Source: Zopfochytrium polystomum (taxonomy: Eukaryota; Chytridiomycota; Chytridiomycetes; Chytridiales; Chytridiaceae). From it: 64,000 nucleotides of DNA. Where the stretch lies: the NCBI GenBank assembly GCA_025765615.1, contig JAIVFJ010000166.1, positions 1 through 64,000 on the forward strand, read 5' to 3'. Position numbers and translations under genes: made by a program. Below are positions 41,620 through 53,437 of the stretch, in pieces. Below the pieces are notes generated by a model. It was not told the origin of the DNA. It searched no databases and saw only the letters and a program-made list of their open reading frames with translations. Every line of letters starts with the position of its first letter. The stretch's first letter is position 1.

Positions 41620-44600
41620 ATGCCCGCGTCGTCGATGTCGTCGTCGATCGCCAGCAGAGCGCCCCGCGATCAGGCGTCAGCAAACTCTTTGGACGGAAGC
41701 TCGAACAACGCGAAGAAGATTTCTTCGGCAACCCAACCGGCCGTTACCACAACGCCACGAACACAGCAACCGTCATCGGCCGGCTCACCATCCATTTCCA
41801 CCTCCACTGACCCTGCAATTCCGGTTTCGTCGTCTTCCATACCACTGTCGTCTACGTCTACGAGTACTCCATTAGCACCCGCTGCAGTCTCTTGGGCTGC
41901 GCTTGCTCGCCAAGCTCTGGCGCAAACACCAGAGCCAAGCTCTTCTCTTCACCCTCATGTCATATCCGACCATGCCGATCAATCTATCCAGGAAATTCGC
42001 CAAGGAAAATCTACCGATCGGAGCTCGGCGATCGTGGCAGAAGGTAGAAATTCGGAGAGGGAATGGGTGGTCGCTCATTCGCGACTTGCAAAAATTAATG
42101 TAGTTTTTCTCACCTCAGAGCTTGCCGACCGTGAGAGCCTCGATGGCGGTAGCGAGACTCTTTCCGTATCTGTGGAGTCAACCGTGGCCTCGGCGGATGT
42201 GAACGGAAGACGCCTGGAGACAGCGGAAAGTGGAAGCAGCAGTCAAACTGCCCCACCAGGCAGCGATGCAGGCAGCTCAGCGTCTCAGACTAGCGCTCCC
42301 GCTGATGCAGTTGCTTCTAACCATCCTACAAATGTCTGGAAAATTCGCATGAGCCAGCAGAAGCAACAGCAGCCACAGCCGCAACAGCCACTGGCCGGTA
42401 CAAACCAGGGCGAATCGACTATGGAAAGTAGAACGCCGAGGGAGCCGGTTTCTCCAGGACGCCATCCTACCCGCCGTCGCCCTAACAACAACAACAACAA
42501 TAGTAAGAGCGGACAAAGTCATGATTCGGTGAAGTCGGGCGCTCATAATAGCAGCTCTGCAAGCGCGTCTTTGGTCGATGAGGACGGTTTTGTGAAGGTG
42601 CAAAGAAAAAAAAGCGCAATCCAGTGGGTCCAACCACCACTCTTCTTATGGAAGTACCACAGCACCAAGAAAGAAGCAGACTGCAATTAATTCTTCCACG
42701 AGCGAAGCGGCCTCAACAAAGGAGACAGGAACACCGGACTCGAAGCAGCCAGTGGCTACTGAGATTGGAGTAGCTCAGACCGATGTGGCGGAGACTATAG
42801 GGGAAAACTCTGCGCGCCCTGACTCTGAGAAAGCGGTTGTCAGGAAGCCACCTGGCCCAGTAGCTGCAAAGGTTTGGTCAGTGTTGATGACTGTCTTTAA
42901 ACTAAACAAAACTTTATGTTGTGTGCTCAGATTGTCCAGACGAATGCACGGAGCGAAAATTTGCTCAAAGATTCACCCGTAGCATCTGTTGTTCCACCTG
43001 CAACGGCAAGTGTTGCATGGCCTTCATTGAGTGAAAGCACTTCGGCACACGTGCAGACCGCCACCAGCGTGGCGAAGGAATCTCCTGCAGTTCCCCCACC
43101 TTCGACTAGCGGCTCCAGCCGCCCTTATTCCCCATCCTCGATAGGTCCTGTTTCGGTTGACTCGTCGCCTTCCTCGTCGCAAGGTCCGTCTTCGCACGGC
43201 CGAAAGTCATGGAAGAAGCTTGATGTTCCCATCCGGTATCCAGCTCCTCCTTCAGTCGCTGCCCGTAAAGAGGCGATCCGTGAGAGGAGGAGATCGGCGG
43301 CTGAAGGAAGTAAATCGGCGTCAGGTATGACCGCCTCCTCGGGATCAACACGACCTCCGAAAACTTCAAACAAGCTCGAGAAGAGTGGGGATTCTGAAGC
43401 CGCTACCACTGGCTCCAATGAATCGGAGGATGGCATGTCGGCCGGACCGCAGGAAAGTAATTCGTCTTCAAGTGGGAAGAAAAACGGCTTTAGTTCCCAA
43501 GCCCCACCTGCTGGTGCGGGAGGAAAAGCACACCCTCTGCCCTCGAGACCGAAAGTGACTGTTGGAGCTAGCACTGTCGAGAAACCGGCCGAATCGACAA
43601 GCCGCGCAGTGCCAGACGTTGGCGAAACGCCCAGATCTGTGCCATCTAGCGATGAAACTGGTGCACCCGCTGCGTCTGCCGCAAAATCGCTTGACCATCC
43701 AAGCGATTCCCCTGTTCGCTCAACTACGCCACCTGCTTCGAGCAACTACAAAGGCCGTCCGTCTTCAGTAAACGGCCATTACAATGGCCGTCGTTCGAAT
43801 GGCCAGCTCGGAGGCGGCTTCAATCGCGGGGGACCCAACAACCAATACCAACAGCACCCGCATCACCACCACCATCAGCAACATCCTAACGTGGGACCTG
43901 CAGCAGGAATGGTTCCATTCCACCCGTACGCCGCTGCTCCCGCACCAAACGGATTCGCCCCGATTGGCCCTCCCGCGTTAATGACTGTGGGAGGGTCTTA
44001 CCCTGGACGAGCAGCCGCACAGCATTACTTGGTAGGAGGAGGCAGCGGAGGAGGAGGGACGAACTTTCCCGTTCATCGAGGAAAAGGCTTCAACCGGGGC
44101 ATCAGCATTCCGGAGATTCTCTTACCGCCGGGGTCCACTGATCCTGTTTTGGTTTCCTCGGTGGATTATGCGACTTGCGTTGAGTGGATTCGTCAGCAAA
44201 TGTGAGTGGTTCGTTGCGTGAAATCCGTGCCTTAATTTCGCCGTTCTCAACCCACCTCCCGCTCTCAAACAAAGTGAGTACTACTTTTCGATAGAGAATC
44301 TCTGTAGAGATTTGTACTTCCGTGGACAGATGAACCCTCGAAACGGTGCTGTCGCGCTTCGGGTTATTGCGGGATTCAACCGTATTCGAACTCTGACGGC
44401 CGTTGCACGCGCCAAGTCAGACGAGCTGAACAAAGTGAAGAAAGACAGCAAAAAAGAACCTTCCCCCGAAAAGACACCTGCTTTATCCGACCAGCAGTCA
44501 GCACTGGAGCCTGACGGTTCGGGCTCTCCGCTAGCGAGTGCGACGACGGAGCCCCCATCAAAGGCCCGCGGCCTTGAGTGGGCTCTAGAACTGATCGTCG

Positions 44601-45385
44601 GATGTCTTCGGTCATCGAACGTTGTTGAAGTGATCGAGCTTTCTCTTGATCCATCAAACCCCGAGCCGGTATCTGAATCGACGCCTAAGCCCGCGGTCCC
44701 CAACACAGAGCGGGGTCTGCGACTCCGTAGCAACTGGGAATCTTGGGTATTATACACGACCCCTTCCGTCGGGCCAGTGTTTGTACCCCCGCCACCCCAG
44801 TTTGTGAACCCAAACCCTAACACCGCTGCTCAGTACGCGATCGGCCCTTCTGGACCAGCGGGTCCCGCTGCTGGAATGAATGGGTACTCTCTCTACATGC
44901 AACCCATCGCGCAGCTCCTTCCCGGTCAGGCCGTCCCAGCGGCGGCGTACATGCCTGGACACAGCCACCCACACCCTTCTCCTTACCACGCGCATCCAAT
45001 CTCACCCGCACAACAGCAGCCGCATCACCAGCACCACCCTCAGCAGCAGCAACAGCAACCACCAGCGCCATCTCTCTTTGGCGGCAACCCCTATATGAAT
45101 GGAATGGGCATGATGCCAGTACCACGCGGGTCAGGTGGGGGCGGTGGCGGAGGCAATGGTAGACGGCGGCACAATAGCAATCACTATGGCGGTGCTGGTG
45201 GCGGAGGAAGCAGTTCTGGGCCTCAACTCCATTCACAGGGCGAGGCCGCCGGAAGCCGAAAAGCGTCATCGACGGAGAATCAGCAGCAGCAGTATCAACT
45301 TTCGCAGAATACCGCGGGCGAGTCTTTGGAATCAGATGCCCCTTCATCTGGACCCGACCTGAAGTCGACGGCTGTTGCGAACTGA
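41620..45385 (+). CDS. La-domain (LARP1/Sro9-type) RNA-binding protein
   Basis: Three exons: 41620-42871, 42931-44201, 44275-45385 (about 1210 aa). The ATG at 41620 starts MPASSMSSS. The La motif is in exon 3: IEYYFSIENLCRDLYFRGQM, then ALRVIAGFNRIRTLT, followed by a NWESWVLYTT segment. Around it the protein is low-complexity, with AWPSLSE and WKKLDVPI boxes before the La motif and Gln/His/Gly runs after it. The family binds mRNA and ribosomes in the cytoplasm. No DM15 repeats are visible, so it is nearer to Sro9-like or short LARP1 proteins. One base must be skipped in the A8 run at about 42605-42612 to keep frame (into SSGSNHHSSYGS...ATEIGVAQ); otherwise exon 1 ends early. Phases close only with that correction. 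Confidence 0.85.
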
Positions 45386-47229
45386 ACTGTGTGCGTCACC
45401 CACCGGGAGTATTTCACTCGAACCCGTTTTAGACAGGCGCATGTCCACCAACCTCGGCCGCATCGAGCCAAACAAATTTATACGCATCACTTCAACCTCC
45501 TTCCCCTAGTACTTTTGAACCGCGTTCTCTTCTTCGCGCGGTCTACTCAAATGCTGTAATATTCGTATGACGATTTTTTATCAGCGATGAGAAGTTCTCC
45601 TCGTCTGAAAAGTCTCTTACGCCTTCCCGCCCATCCCACCCCTCCCTATCTTTGTTCCCTCCTCCTTTTCGCTTTTATGGTGACGAATAACGATGACGGG
45701 TACCCGCGAAGAAAGAGCCTATTTTTTTCTTTCACCTATTTTTGCCATTGGGCTTACACACCCTTCCACAACACACCCCAACTTCGTCCGCCCGCCCCGC
45801 CCTCCCACCGCCGTGGGCATACCGTCCACTCCCCCCTCCCCCCTTTCGCTCGATTCGCGCCCGCCTTTTGGTTGTGTATGATTAGGGTTTTTTGTGGGCT
45901 CTAGTTGGTTTCACCCAACTCCTTTCATTCTCCACTTTGGTGCGCGCCCTTCTTTTTTCTAGTGCTGACTACTTTTTTTTTTTGGTCGCTGGTGGTTGGC
46001 AGCCCCCGTTCCTGGTCAAGTCGTCCTTCTTGGCTCGCACTCCCAATATTTCTTTGCTTTATTTTTTTTTTTTTATCTCCCTTCCGGGCATGGTTCTCTC
46101 TTTTTCGTCTTTTCATTTTTTTTTTTGTTCTCCCTTCACCTTTTTCGCGGCTCTCACCATATATTTCTCTTATTTTTTTTTTTTTGTTTCTTTTCCTCCT
46201 TTTGTTCTCACGTGTGTTCTCTCTTCTCTCGTCGGTGGTGGTGGTGGTGGTGGGTGGTGGTGTTGCTGCACCCTCGTCGGTTTCTTTGGTTGCACTTTCC
46301 ATTAGTCATCAGTCAGTGGCCCTTCTCCACATCCTGTTGCCTTCTTTGCTCTCTCTCTCTCTCTCTTTGCCCAATGCGCAAAGTTGCTTTCACCACTACT
46401 AGCCTTTCCCACTCTCTCTCTCTCTCTCTTATCCCTCTCCCCTCTTTCTTTTCTCGCTCGTGATATCGTCTTCAGGTTGTTTTCTTTGCTTTTCCTTTTT
46501 TCGCGTGCGCTTTACAGTTTTGCTGCCCGAACCACCCCGTGCGCACCGACGGTGGCAAACGGGGAAGGGGGCAGAACGGCGAATGTGGCGGCATGTGGGA
46601 ACCTGCCCCTGGTTAGTTTGGCGAGGGTTTGATATTTCTTTTGGCAGTTTGTTGTTTTTGTTTCCTTTTTTTCTTTCACTTTCTCTCTCATTTGCTGTTG
46701 GCCCAACGTTGCGAGCTTGCTATTGCTTGCAGTATTTTTTTTTTTTTTCATTTTTTTTTTTTCCGTGAAGGTTCTGATGGTCAAAAAACACAAACCAAAT
46801 CTACCCGTGCCAAAGCAAACGAAGGGAACAGAAATTTTGGACAAGAGAGTGTTACCAAAGTTCTGGGTGCTGGGATGGTGACCGCAGGCGAGCGAACCGG
46901 GAGGGAGGTTTTTATTGTGCTCTTTTCTTTTCTTTTTTCTTTTTTTTTTTTTTTTTTGGTTTGGAATTTCCGCGTCGCGGAAATGGCACCAGTTGAATGG
47001 ATGTTCCTTTTGCTGGTACCCCCCCCGCACACACCGATCAATAAGGGTTTGACTTGTTTTTTCGTATCAAAGCGGCGCAACAAGACGGAAACTAACGAAG
47101 CAAGCGAAAACGACTGTGGCGAAAAAAGGGACCACGCCTCTCAAGACCAGAGTTGTGGCGGGAAAATCGAAGGGAGCAAAAAAAGTGAAATAAAGAAAGG
47201 AAAGGTCGTTATTGAGTGACAAGTCAACA
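45386..47229. other. Pyrimidine-rich intergenic DNA
   Basis: Long T and CT-rich tracts on the plus strand from about 45920 to 46760, without a supported gene. Holds the 3' flank of the La-domain gene and the promoter of the F-box gene at 47230. Confidence 0.5.
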
Positions 47230-49815
47230 ATGCATCAACAGCTTCTTTTTCGCCTCCCCGACGATGTGATCTGGGCAATCTGCAGCTTGCTGACCTTCTT
47301 GGATCTTACTCGACTATCTTGCTGCTGCTCCCTTGCCCGATCGGTCGTCGGACATCGTTTTGTAAAGCCATTGCTCATTGATCCTCTCCTCCGCATTGCC
47401 CTCATGTCAGCTACAAAGGACTGCCTTCGGGAGAGGCCAAAGGATAGTTTCAACGAAAGCCGGAGCCCTTTCTTCTTCTCCACGATGGTAGCTGTTCGGA
47501 GCTACATAGATCTGTCCCACACGTTTGATCTTCATCACAAAGCCTCAAAGGAAGATCATGCGATTTTACAATCAATTCCCCTTAAATTCCCCATCGATAG
47601 CATCCTGCGATCCCCTGCCTGCAATTTGGACAAACTTTCAGCTCAAGCCATAAACTCTTCCGTCAAGGTCGGGCAGTCTCTTCGGCTGAGGCCGTTTGAG
47701 ATGCGTTTGGAATTCTGGAAGGGCTTGATGGATAGAGCTTATCATGGTGACGGTCACGGCGACGATCTCATCATCTTACTGACCAGCAGCTTTGAAAGCG
47801 ATCAAGCTTTGGAAGCGCTTCAATACTTGGAAACCTACGTCAAAACCCATCTCGGAACCCTTGTTGAACGTTGCAAAACGATATCAATTGCAGTCGAAAA
47901 TGAGTGGGAGTCTGAAGAAGGTCCATCTTTACGATTACCACGACTGCTTGTTACAGCCATTTTGGCACTTATCCCAGCTCTCTCTGCAGACAGTGTCTGT
48001 CAAGCATGGGACCTCCTTAATGTACTTGAATTCACTGTCAAGACACAATGGTCTGAACTGACTGGTCGTCCCATTTGCACCAGCCCTGATTGGATTCCAT
48101 TTTGGAAACAAATCGTGGTTCGAGAAATGGATCCCAACAATTGTGGTAAACAACCTGTATGGCTTTGGTGGTACTTTGATTCGGACAAGGTGATGGAACT
48201 CGCACTTGACACTATGCTACAAACCATCTCCGAACTTGAAATCGACAAGTCTGATGTCCCTGCCTATAAAGCATTCGTTGAAAGGCAGCTCAAATTATTG
48301 CATCAACTTTGTCTCTATGTGAATGCGAAAGTAATTGGCGAACAAGTACCAAAGCTTATTGCTGTTCTTGCTGATATTGTAAGAACTATGTCATTCGAAA
48401 AATATTCTGGTCTTATGACTTGTTTGCGTTCCTTGGACTTTTGTCTGTCTGAACTGTCTTATCATTTTGTTGGACCCAGCAGTGAAGAATTCAAAACAAA
48501 TGTTGACGAGCTGGTTGGCTGCTATTCCAACCTCCAAAACCCATATTCGTTGCCACTGGATTATCTTCCAATTTGTGGAGGCGATGATTGTCATTTCAAG
48601 TATATTCGGTCTGCCATTGAGATTGATCCGAATGTTTACACAGACGATCTTTGTCGCAATTTGTCAGGCCAGCGTTACCATTCTACATTTGTGCTTGCTA
48701 TTGAGCTCCAACATTTGGATCTGCTTTACAATTTGGGCAACAATAAGTCTGAACTCCGTTTACACCACATTGAAAAATGTTTTCCTATAGTATTGTCAAA
48801 ACTAAACAAGGAGGAAGGTGTTGGAAGACTTACTGCCTGCTTGGCCCCGGAAATGTCAAACGAAATGCTTCTTCAGCTTTTCAACGCCATTCTGAAGTTC
48901 CTTCCAAATTATTCTGTGAAAAATTCTGTGGACAGCGACCTTCATGAAAGCTGCTTTCCAGTATTGTCAAACGTTCTAGCACAGCGCGGATTTGTGGAGC
49001 ACATTCAGCCATTGGTTCAATTTTTATTCAGAAAAATTGATTACAAACGGTTTCGTTCGAGGGTGGAAAATGCATTAATTACAGTTATTCGACATCTGCG
49101 TTTTATAACTCTGTCCGATATGGTCGTGGTGTGGAACAGAATTCAGGAGGATTTGTCTTACTCGGAGGCATTTACCACAGCGTTTACTGAACAGATGGCT
49201 ATCCTCATCAACGAAAAATCTGCATCAATTGAAGATATGGAACGTTTGCTGCTTGAAGATCTTGCACGAGGTCGCAGGAGACTTCATTCCTCTCTCGAGG
49301 TAGTTTCTCTCTGGCGTGGATTCCGAGTGATGAAAGCTGTCCGCTTGCTTTGCAAACGAGTCGTTGGTTTCCAATCAGCATCTCCAAGGATTACACAGTC
49401 TCTGATGCATCTCCTTTTCGCTTACTTGAACAATCATGCCCGCCACACTATAAATCATCTTGAATTACCCCCTGAATCTAACGTTCAATCACCAGAACTG
49501 GATTATGTCGCTCAAATGTTGGATCCTTGCTCTGGACTCGTGATTACAAACAATGTCGCCAGCTGCTTGAAGGAAGTATGGGTGGAGGCAGTCTTCTGTG
49601 AGGCTTGGAGATTTTTTGAATTGAGGGCAGCGTCCGAGGAATCCCCTGTGAGCAGCTTAACATCAACTGGTGCAGAATTCCGACGTGTGCTGTCCACTGA
49701 TATTATTTCCATTTGGAAATCAGTGTTGGAGAGAGATGAAACATGGTTTGAGCAGGTTTCGTTGGGTGAGAGGGTGAAAATGCTGTATAAGAAGTACGGA
49801 CTTGTTTTCAAATAA
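47230..49815 (+). CDS. Large F-box protein (861 aa), family member 2
   Basis: Single exon; ATG at 47230 (MHQQLLFRLPDDVIW). Residues 4-45 are an F-box (LPDDVIWAICSLLTFLDLTRL), the predicted Skp1-binding part of an SCF ligase. The rest is a long helical region shared with the gene at 8831-11494 and, much more closely, with the copy 0.6 kb downstream (blocks LSAQAINSS, FWKQIVVREMDPNNCGKQPV, SGQRYHS, EKCFP, APEMS). The C-terminus GERVKMLYKKYGLVFK matches member 1. Substrate unknown. Base composition is less GC-rich than that of the conserved housekeeping genes. Confidence 0.88.
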   Translation: MHQQLLFRLPDDVIWAICSLLTFLDLTRLSCCCSLARSVVGHRFVKPLLIDPLLRIALMSATKDCLRERPKDSFNESRSPFFFSTMVAVRSYIDLSHTFDLHHKASKEDHAILQSIPLKFPIDSILRSPACNLDKLSAQAINSSVKVGQSLRLRPFEMRLEFWKGLMDRAYHGDGHGDDLIILLTSSFESDQALEALQYLETYVKTHLGTLVERCKTISIAVENEWESEEGPSLRLPRLLVTAILALIPALSADSVCQAWDLLNVLEFTVKTQWSELTGRPICTSPDWIPFWKQIVVREMDPNNCGKQPVWLWWYFDSDKVMELALDTMLQTISELEIDKSDVPAYKAFVERQLKLLHQLCLYVNAKVIGEQVPKLIAVLADIVRTMSFEKYSGLMTCLRSLDFCLSELSYHFVGPSSEEFKTNVDELVGCYSNLQNPYSLPLDYLPICGGDDCHFKYIRSAIEIDPNVYTDDLCRNLSGQRYHSTFVLAIELQHLDLLYNLGNNKSELRLHHIEKCFPIVLSKLNKEEGVGRLTACLAPEMSNEMLLQLFNAILKFLPNYSVKNSVDSDLHESCFPVLSNVLAQRGFVEHIQPLVQFLFRKIDYKRFRSRVENALITVIRHLRFITLSDMVVVWNRIQEDLSYSEAFTTAFTEQMAILINEKSASIEDMERLLLEDLARGRRRLHSSLEVVSLWRGFRVMKAVRLLCKRVVGFQSASPRITQSLMHLLFAYLNNHARHTINHLELPPESNVQSPELDYVAQMLDPCSGLVITNNVASCLKEVWVEAVFCEAWRFFELRAASEESPVSSLTSTGAEFRRVLSTDIISIWKSVLERDETWFEQVSLGERVKMLYKKYGLVFK

Positions 49816-50345
49816 AAGTTTACGGGCTGTCAAAAATAGTACTGATCGCCCCACCCATTCCCGACTCGCCCGACTAACATATTCAATCACATAATGTCGT
49901 AAGACGTTACCTTTATTGAACATCTTGTTCACTCACTTCACTCACCTACTTCTTTCCTTTTTTTCTTTTCTTTACATTACTTCAAATATTTGAATTTTTT
50001 TGGATTTACTATTCTTTAGCATTCCCCCACACACTATATATGATCCCCATGCCACTCGAGCAGCACCAACATATTCATTGTATTTCGTCTTTATTGAACA
50101 TCTGGTTCTATATTTCTCTCACTACTTTCTCTCCCACACCAAACTGTTTATATATTTTTTTTCTTAAATTATTCTCTCCTCCTTCGCCAAGACCTTTCAT
50201 GTGATGCACAACTTGTCACGCTCGTTCTGAAAGAACACCTTGTCACGCTCGCCCTTGACTTGCCGCCGCCCTTCCCGTCGTCGTTCTCACCAAGTGACGC
50301 ATCTCTTTGGTGTGATCTGTTTCTTTTGATCTTGCTTATCTTTAA
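49816..50345. other. Spacer with two copies of the F-box gene 3' flank
   Basis: The segment AACATATTCAATCAC...TTTATTGAACATCT after member 2 (49876-49923) recurs at about 50068-50102 and again after member 3 (52470-52515). The middle copy has no coding part in front of it. Confidence 0.6.
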
Positions 50346-52487
50346 CAACCCGACGGTCGATCGACAGTCGCAATCTCTGTCTGCCATTTGGACAATCTTT
50401 CAGCCCAAGCTATAAACTCTTCCTTCGAGGTCGGGCAGTCCCTTCGGCTGAGGCCATTTGAGATGCGTTTGAAATTCTGGAAGGGCATGATTGATAGAGT
50501 TCATCGTGGTGACAGTCCTCTCATCAACTTACTGATCAGCAGCTTTGACAGCGATCAAGCTATGGAAGCACTTCAATACTTGGAAACCTATGTCCAAACC
50601 CATCTTGAATCCCTTGTTGAATGTAGCAAAACGATATCAATTATAGTCGAAAATGAATCTGAGCCGGAATTTGATCCATTTTTGCAACTGCTTGTTTCAG
50701 CTGTTTTGGCACTTATTCCAGCACTCTCTGCAGACAGTGTCCATCAAGCATGGGATCTTCTTTATGTACTTGAATTCACTGTCAAGACACAATGGTCAGA
50801 ACCAACTCGTGTTTTTCAGTCTATTTGTACCAGTCCTTATTGGATTCCATTTTGGAAACAAATCGTGGTTCGAGAAATGGATCCCAACAATTGCGGTAAA
50901 CAGCCTGTATGGTTTGTTCGTTTCTTGGATTCAGACAAGGTGATGGGACTTGCACTTGACACTATGCTACAAACCATCTCTGAACTTGAAATCCACAAGT
51001 CTGATGCCCCCGTCTATAAAGCATTCATTGAAAGGCAACTCAAATTATTACAACCGCTTTGTGTAGATGTGATTGGCGAACAAGCACCAAAGCTCATTGG
51101 TATTCTTGCCGATATTGTAAGGACAATGTCATTTGGAGACTCTGGCGATATGCGTAGTTGTTTGAACTCCTTGAACGTTGGTCTGTCTAAACTGCATTAT
51201 CATTATGTTGGACACAACAGTGGAGAATTCGAATCAAATGTTGACAAGCTGATTCGCTGCTATTCCATCCTTTATTCAACCACACTGGATTATCTTCCAA
51301 TTTGTGGAAGCGAAGATTGTCATCTCAATTATATCACCATTGAGATTGATCGGAACGCTAAAGCTCTTTGTCGCAATTTGTCAGGCCAGCGCTACCATTC
51401 TATATTTGTGCTTGCTATTGAGCTCAAACATTTGGATGTGCTTTACAATTTGGGCAACAAAAAGTCTGAACTCCGCTTACACCACATTGAAAAATGTTTT
51501 CCTATGGTATTGTCAAAACTAAACAAAGAGGAAGGTGTTGGAAAACTTATCGCTTGCTTGGCACCGGAAATGTCTGACGGAATGCTTCTTCAGCTTTTAA
51601 ACGCCATTCTCAAGCTCCTTCCAAATTATTCCCCGGAAGCTTCAGTGGACTGCCACCTACATGGGAGCTGCTTTCCAGTACTATCAAACGTCCTAGCACA
51701 GCGCGGATTTGTGGAGCACGTTCAGCCATTGGTTCAATTTTTATTCAGAAACATTGATTACAAATGGGGTTTTGATTTGGAGCTTGTCAAAAATATGGAA
51801 CGTGTCGTAATGACAGTGATTCGACATCTAAGTTCTATAACTCTGTCCGATATGGTCGTGCTTTGGAACAGAATTCATGAGGATTTGTTATACATCTCGG
51901 AGGCATTAACCATAGTGTTTACTGAACAGATGGCTATCCTTATCAACAAAAAATCTGCATCAATTGAAGATATGGAACGTTTACTGCTTGAAGATCTTGA
52001 ACGAGAAACATTTAAAACATCGCTGGTAAATGTTTGTCTCTGGAATGGATTTCTAGTGATGAAAGCTGTCCGCCTGCTTCGCAAACAAGTCGTTGGTTTT
52101 ATTGTTCCCTATATGTCAAACGTTCAATCACCAGAACTGGATTATGTTGCTCAAATGTTGGATCCTTGCTCTGGACTGGTGATTACAAACAATGTCGCCA
52201 GCTGCTTAAAGGAAGTATGGGTGGAGTCAGTCTTCTGTGAGGCTTCCAGGTTTTTTGAATTGAGGGCGTCTGAGGAATCCCCAGTAACTGGCTTTTCATC
52301 AAGTGGTGCGGATTTTCGACGTGTGCTGTCGACTGATATTATTTCCATTTGGAAGTCAGTCTTGGAGAGAGATGCAACATGGTTTGAGCGGGTTGATTTT
52401 GGCAAGAGGTTGAAATTGCTGTATGAGAAGTATGGGCTTGTTTGGGTGGCAGGTACTTCTCATAAACTAACATTTTCAATAATATAA
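50346..52487 (+). pseudogene. F-box family member 3, lacking the F-box end
   Basis: The frame opens after a TAA at 50343-50345 and aligns with member 2 from about its residue 130 onward (LSAQAINSSFEVGQSLRLRPFE). The F-box and the first ~130 residues are absent, and no ATG occurs before the FEMRLKFWKG segment at about 50460. Homology to member 2 fades just upstream of 50370. There is also an internal loss of about 35 codons before SNVQSPELDY and an altered C-terminus. The remaining frame of about 700 codons is intact with no stop, so it may still be translated from the inner ATG or from an unseen 5' exon. It is either a recent pseudogene or a dominant-negative-like short form; not decided. Confidence 0.65.
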
Positions 52488-52542
52488 TGTTGTAAAACTT
52501 GTATTATTGAACATCTTTGACGTCTCCTTTCCTTCAAAATCA

Positions 52543-52957
52543 TTAAGAATGTTTTTCTACTACTTTTCTTACTTCTGCGTTCAGATTCTCATCTAAGCGT
52601 CTTTCTATCTGTTCTCGCAACTCTGCCAGTTCAGAGAACTCTGTGGTCTTTTTGAAAATATCTCGTTCAACTTTTCACGATCAAAAAGAATTTCCCTATT
52701 ACGTAACATTTCCCAGATAAATCCATTCTATACACTGGTTGTACAAATAAACGTGCTGCTTTAAAATGTTCCACTGGAAACTTGAGCCATGTTGTGCCAG
52801 TTCGGTTGTCGTCCAACCGACCCCAGCCATCAGAATTAATTTTGGGAGGGACCTCCTTGCGAATACCTGGCCTTTTGTGGAGGCATTTTGGGTAAAGACG
52901 TGAACTTGCACGTGTTTTCAGGAATCTGCATTTCTGGCAACATATTGAAATACACAC
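52543..52957 (-). CDS. Unrecognised coding fragment with coiled-coil C-terminus
   Basis: On the minus strand a frame runs from about 52957 (no ATG) through CCQKC and YPKC cysteine pairs, then GWGRLDDNRTGTTWLKFPVE and YRMDLSGKCYVIGKFFLIV. It breaks at an A4 run (about 52675-52680) and continues one frame over as VERDIFKKTTEFSELAELRE with a charged helix to a TAA at 52543-52545. The two halves look like one protein with an extra base. The 5' end runs into A-rich DNA, so the gene is incomplete. No family recognised. Confidence 0.45.
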
Positions 52958-53155
52958 AGGAAAAAAAAAAAAATTAAAAAGAAAAAAAAATGTACAAATT
53001 ATTGAGGTTATCAGTGCGGCGCTCTGATGACGATGATGACCGAAACTGGGTAAACCCCATATGAATGGGTGGGACTCTCAAGTGGGAATGGCAACCCCAG
53101 GTATAAAACCAGTTTTTCACTCCACCCTCTACCCGAGCAGATAAATATAGGAGAA

Positions 53156-53159
<4 letters not shown>

Positions 53160-53197
<38 letters not shown>
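53160..53197. repeat. T38 homopolymer
   Basis: A run of 38 T directly upstream of the amidohydrolase gene. Length in the assembly may be unreliable. Confidence 0.9.
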
Positions 53198-53198
<1 letters not shown>

Positions 53199-53437
53199 GG
53201 CGCCATTGATGGCTGGCATTAACCATCGAATTCGTCCCTTTCTTTTTCTTTCTTTTTTTTCTGGCCCTTCCTGTCTCCGCGGATTATCCGGGGACTCTCG
53301 GCCCAACAGCGGAGGGTCTACTAGTCTTCCGCAATTGGGCCGAGAGTTTGCTCAAAGTCACATTTCTTCACTCCGGCTCCTCCTCCCCCTCTCTGCAGTC
53401 GCGCTGTCCCCTCCCATACGGCACGACAGCGCTGAAA

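Noticed and set aside
42605..42612. Programmed +1 frameshifting in the La-domain gene
   Set aside because: No slippery-site context or stimulatory structure stands out, and the same kind of break occurs in unrelated genes, which fits sequence error better.
46629..47219. 196-codon frame upstream of F-box member 2
   Set aside because: Dominated by poly-T-encoded Phe/Leu runs, no ATG-supported conserved segment; probably untranslated.
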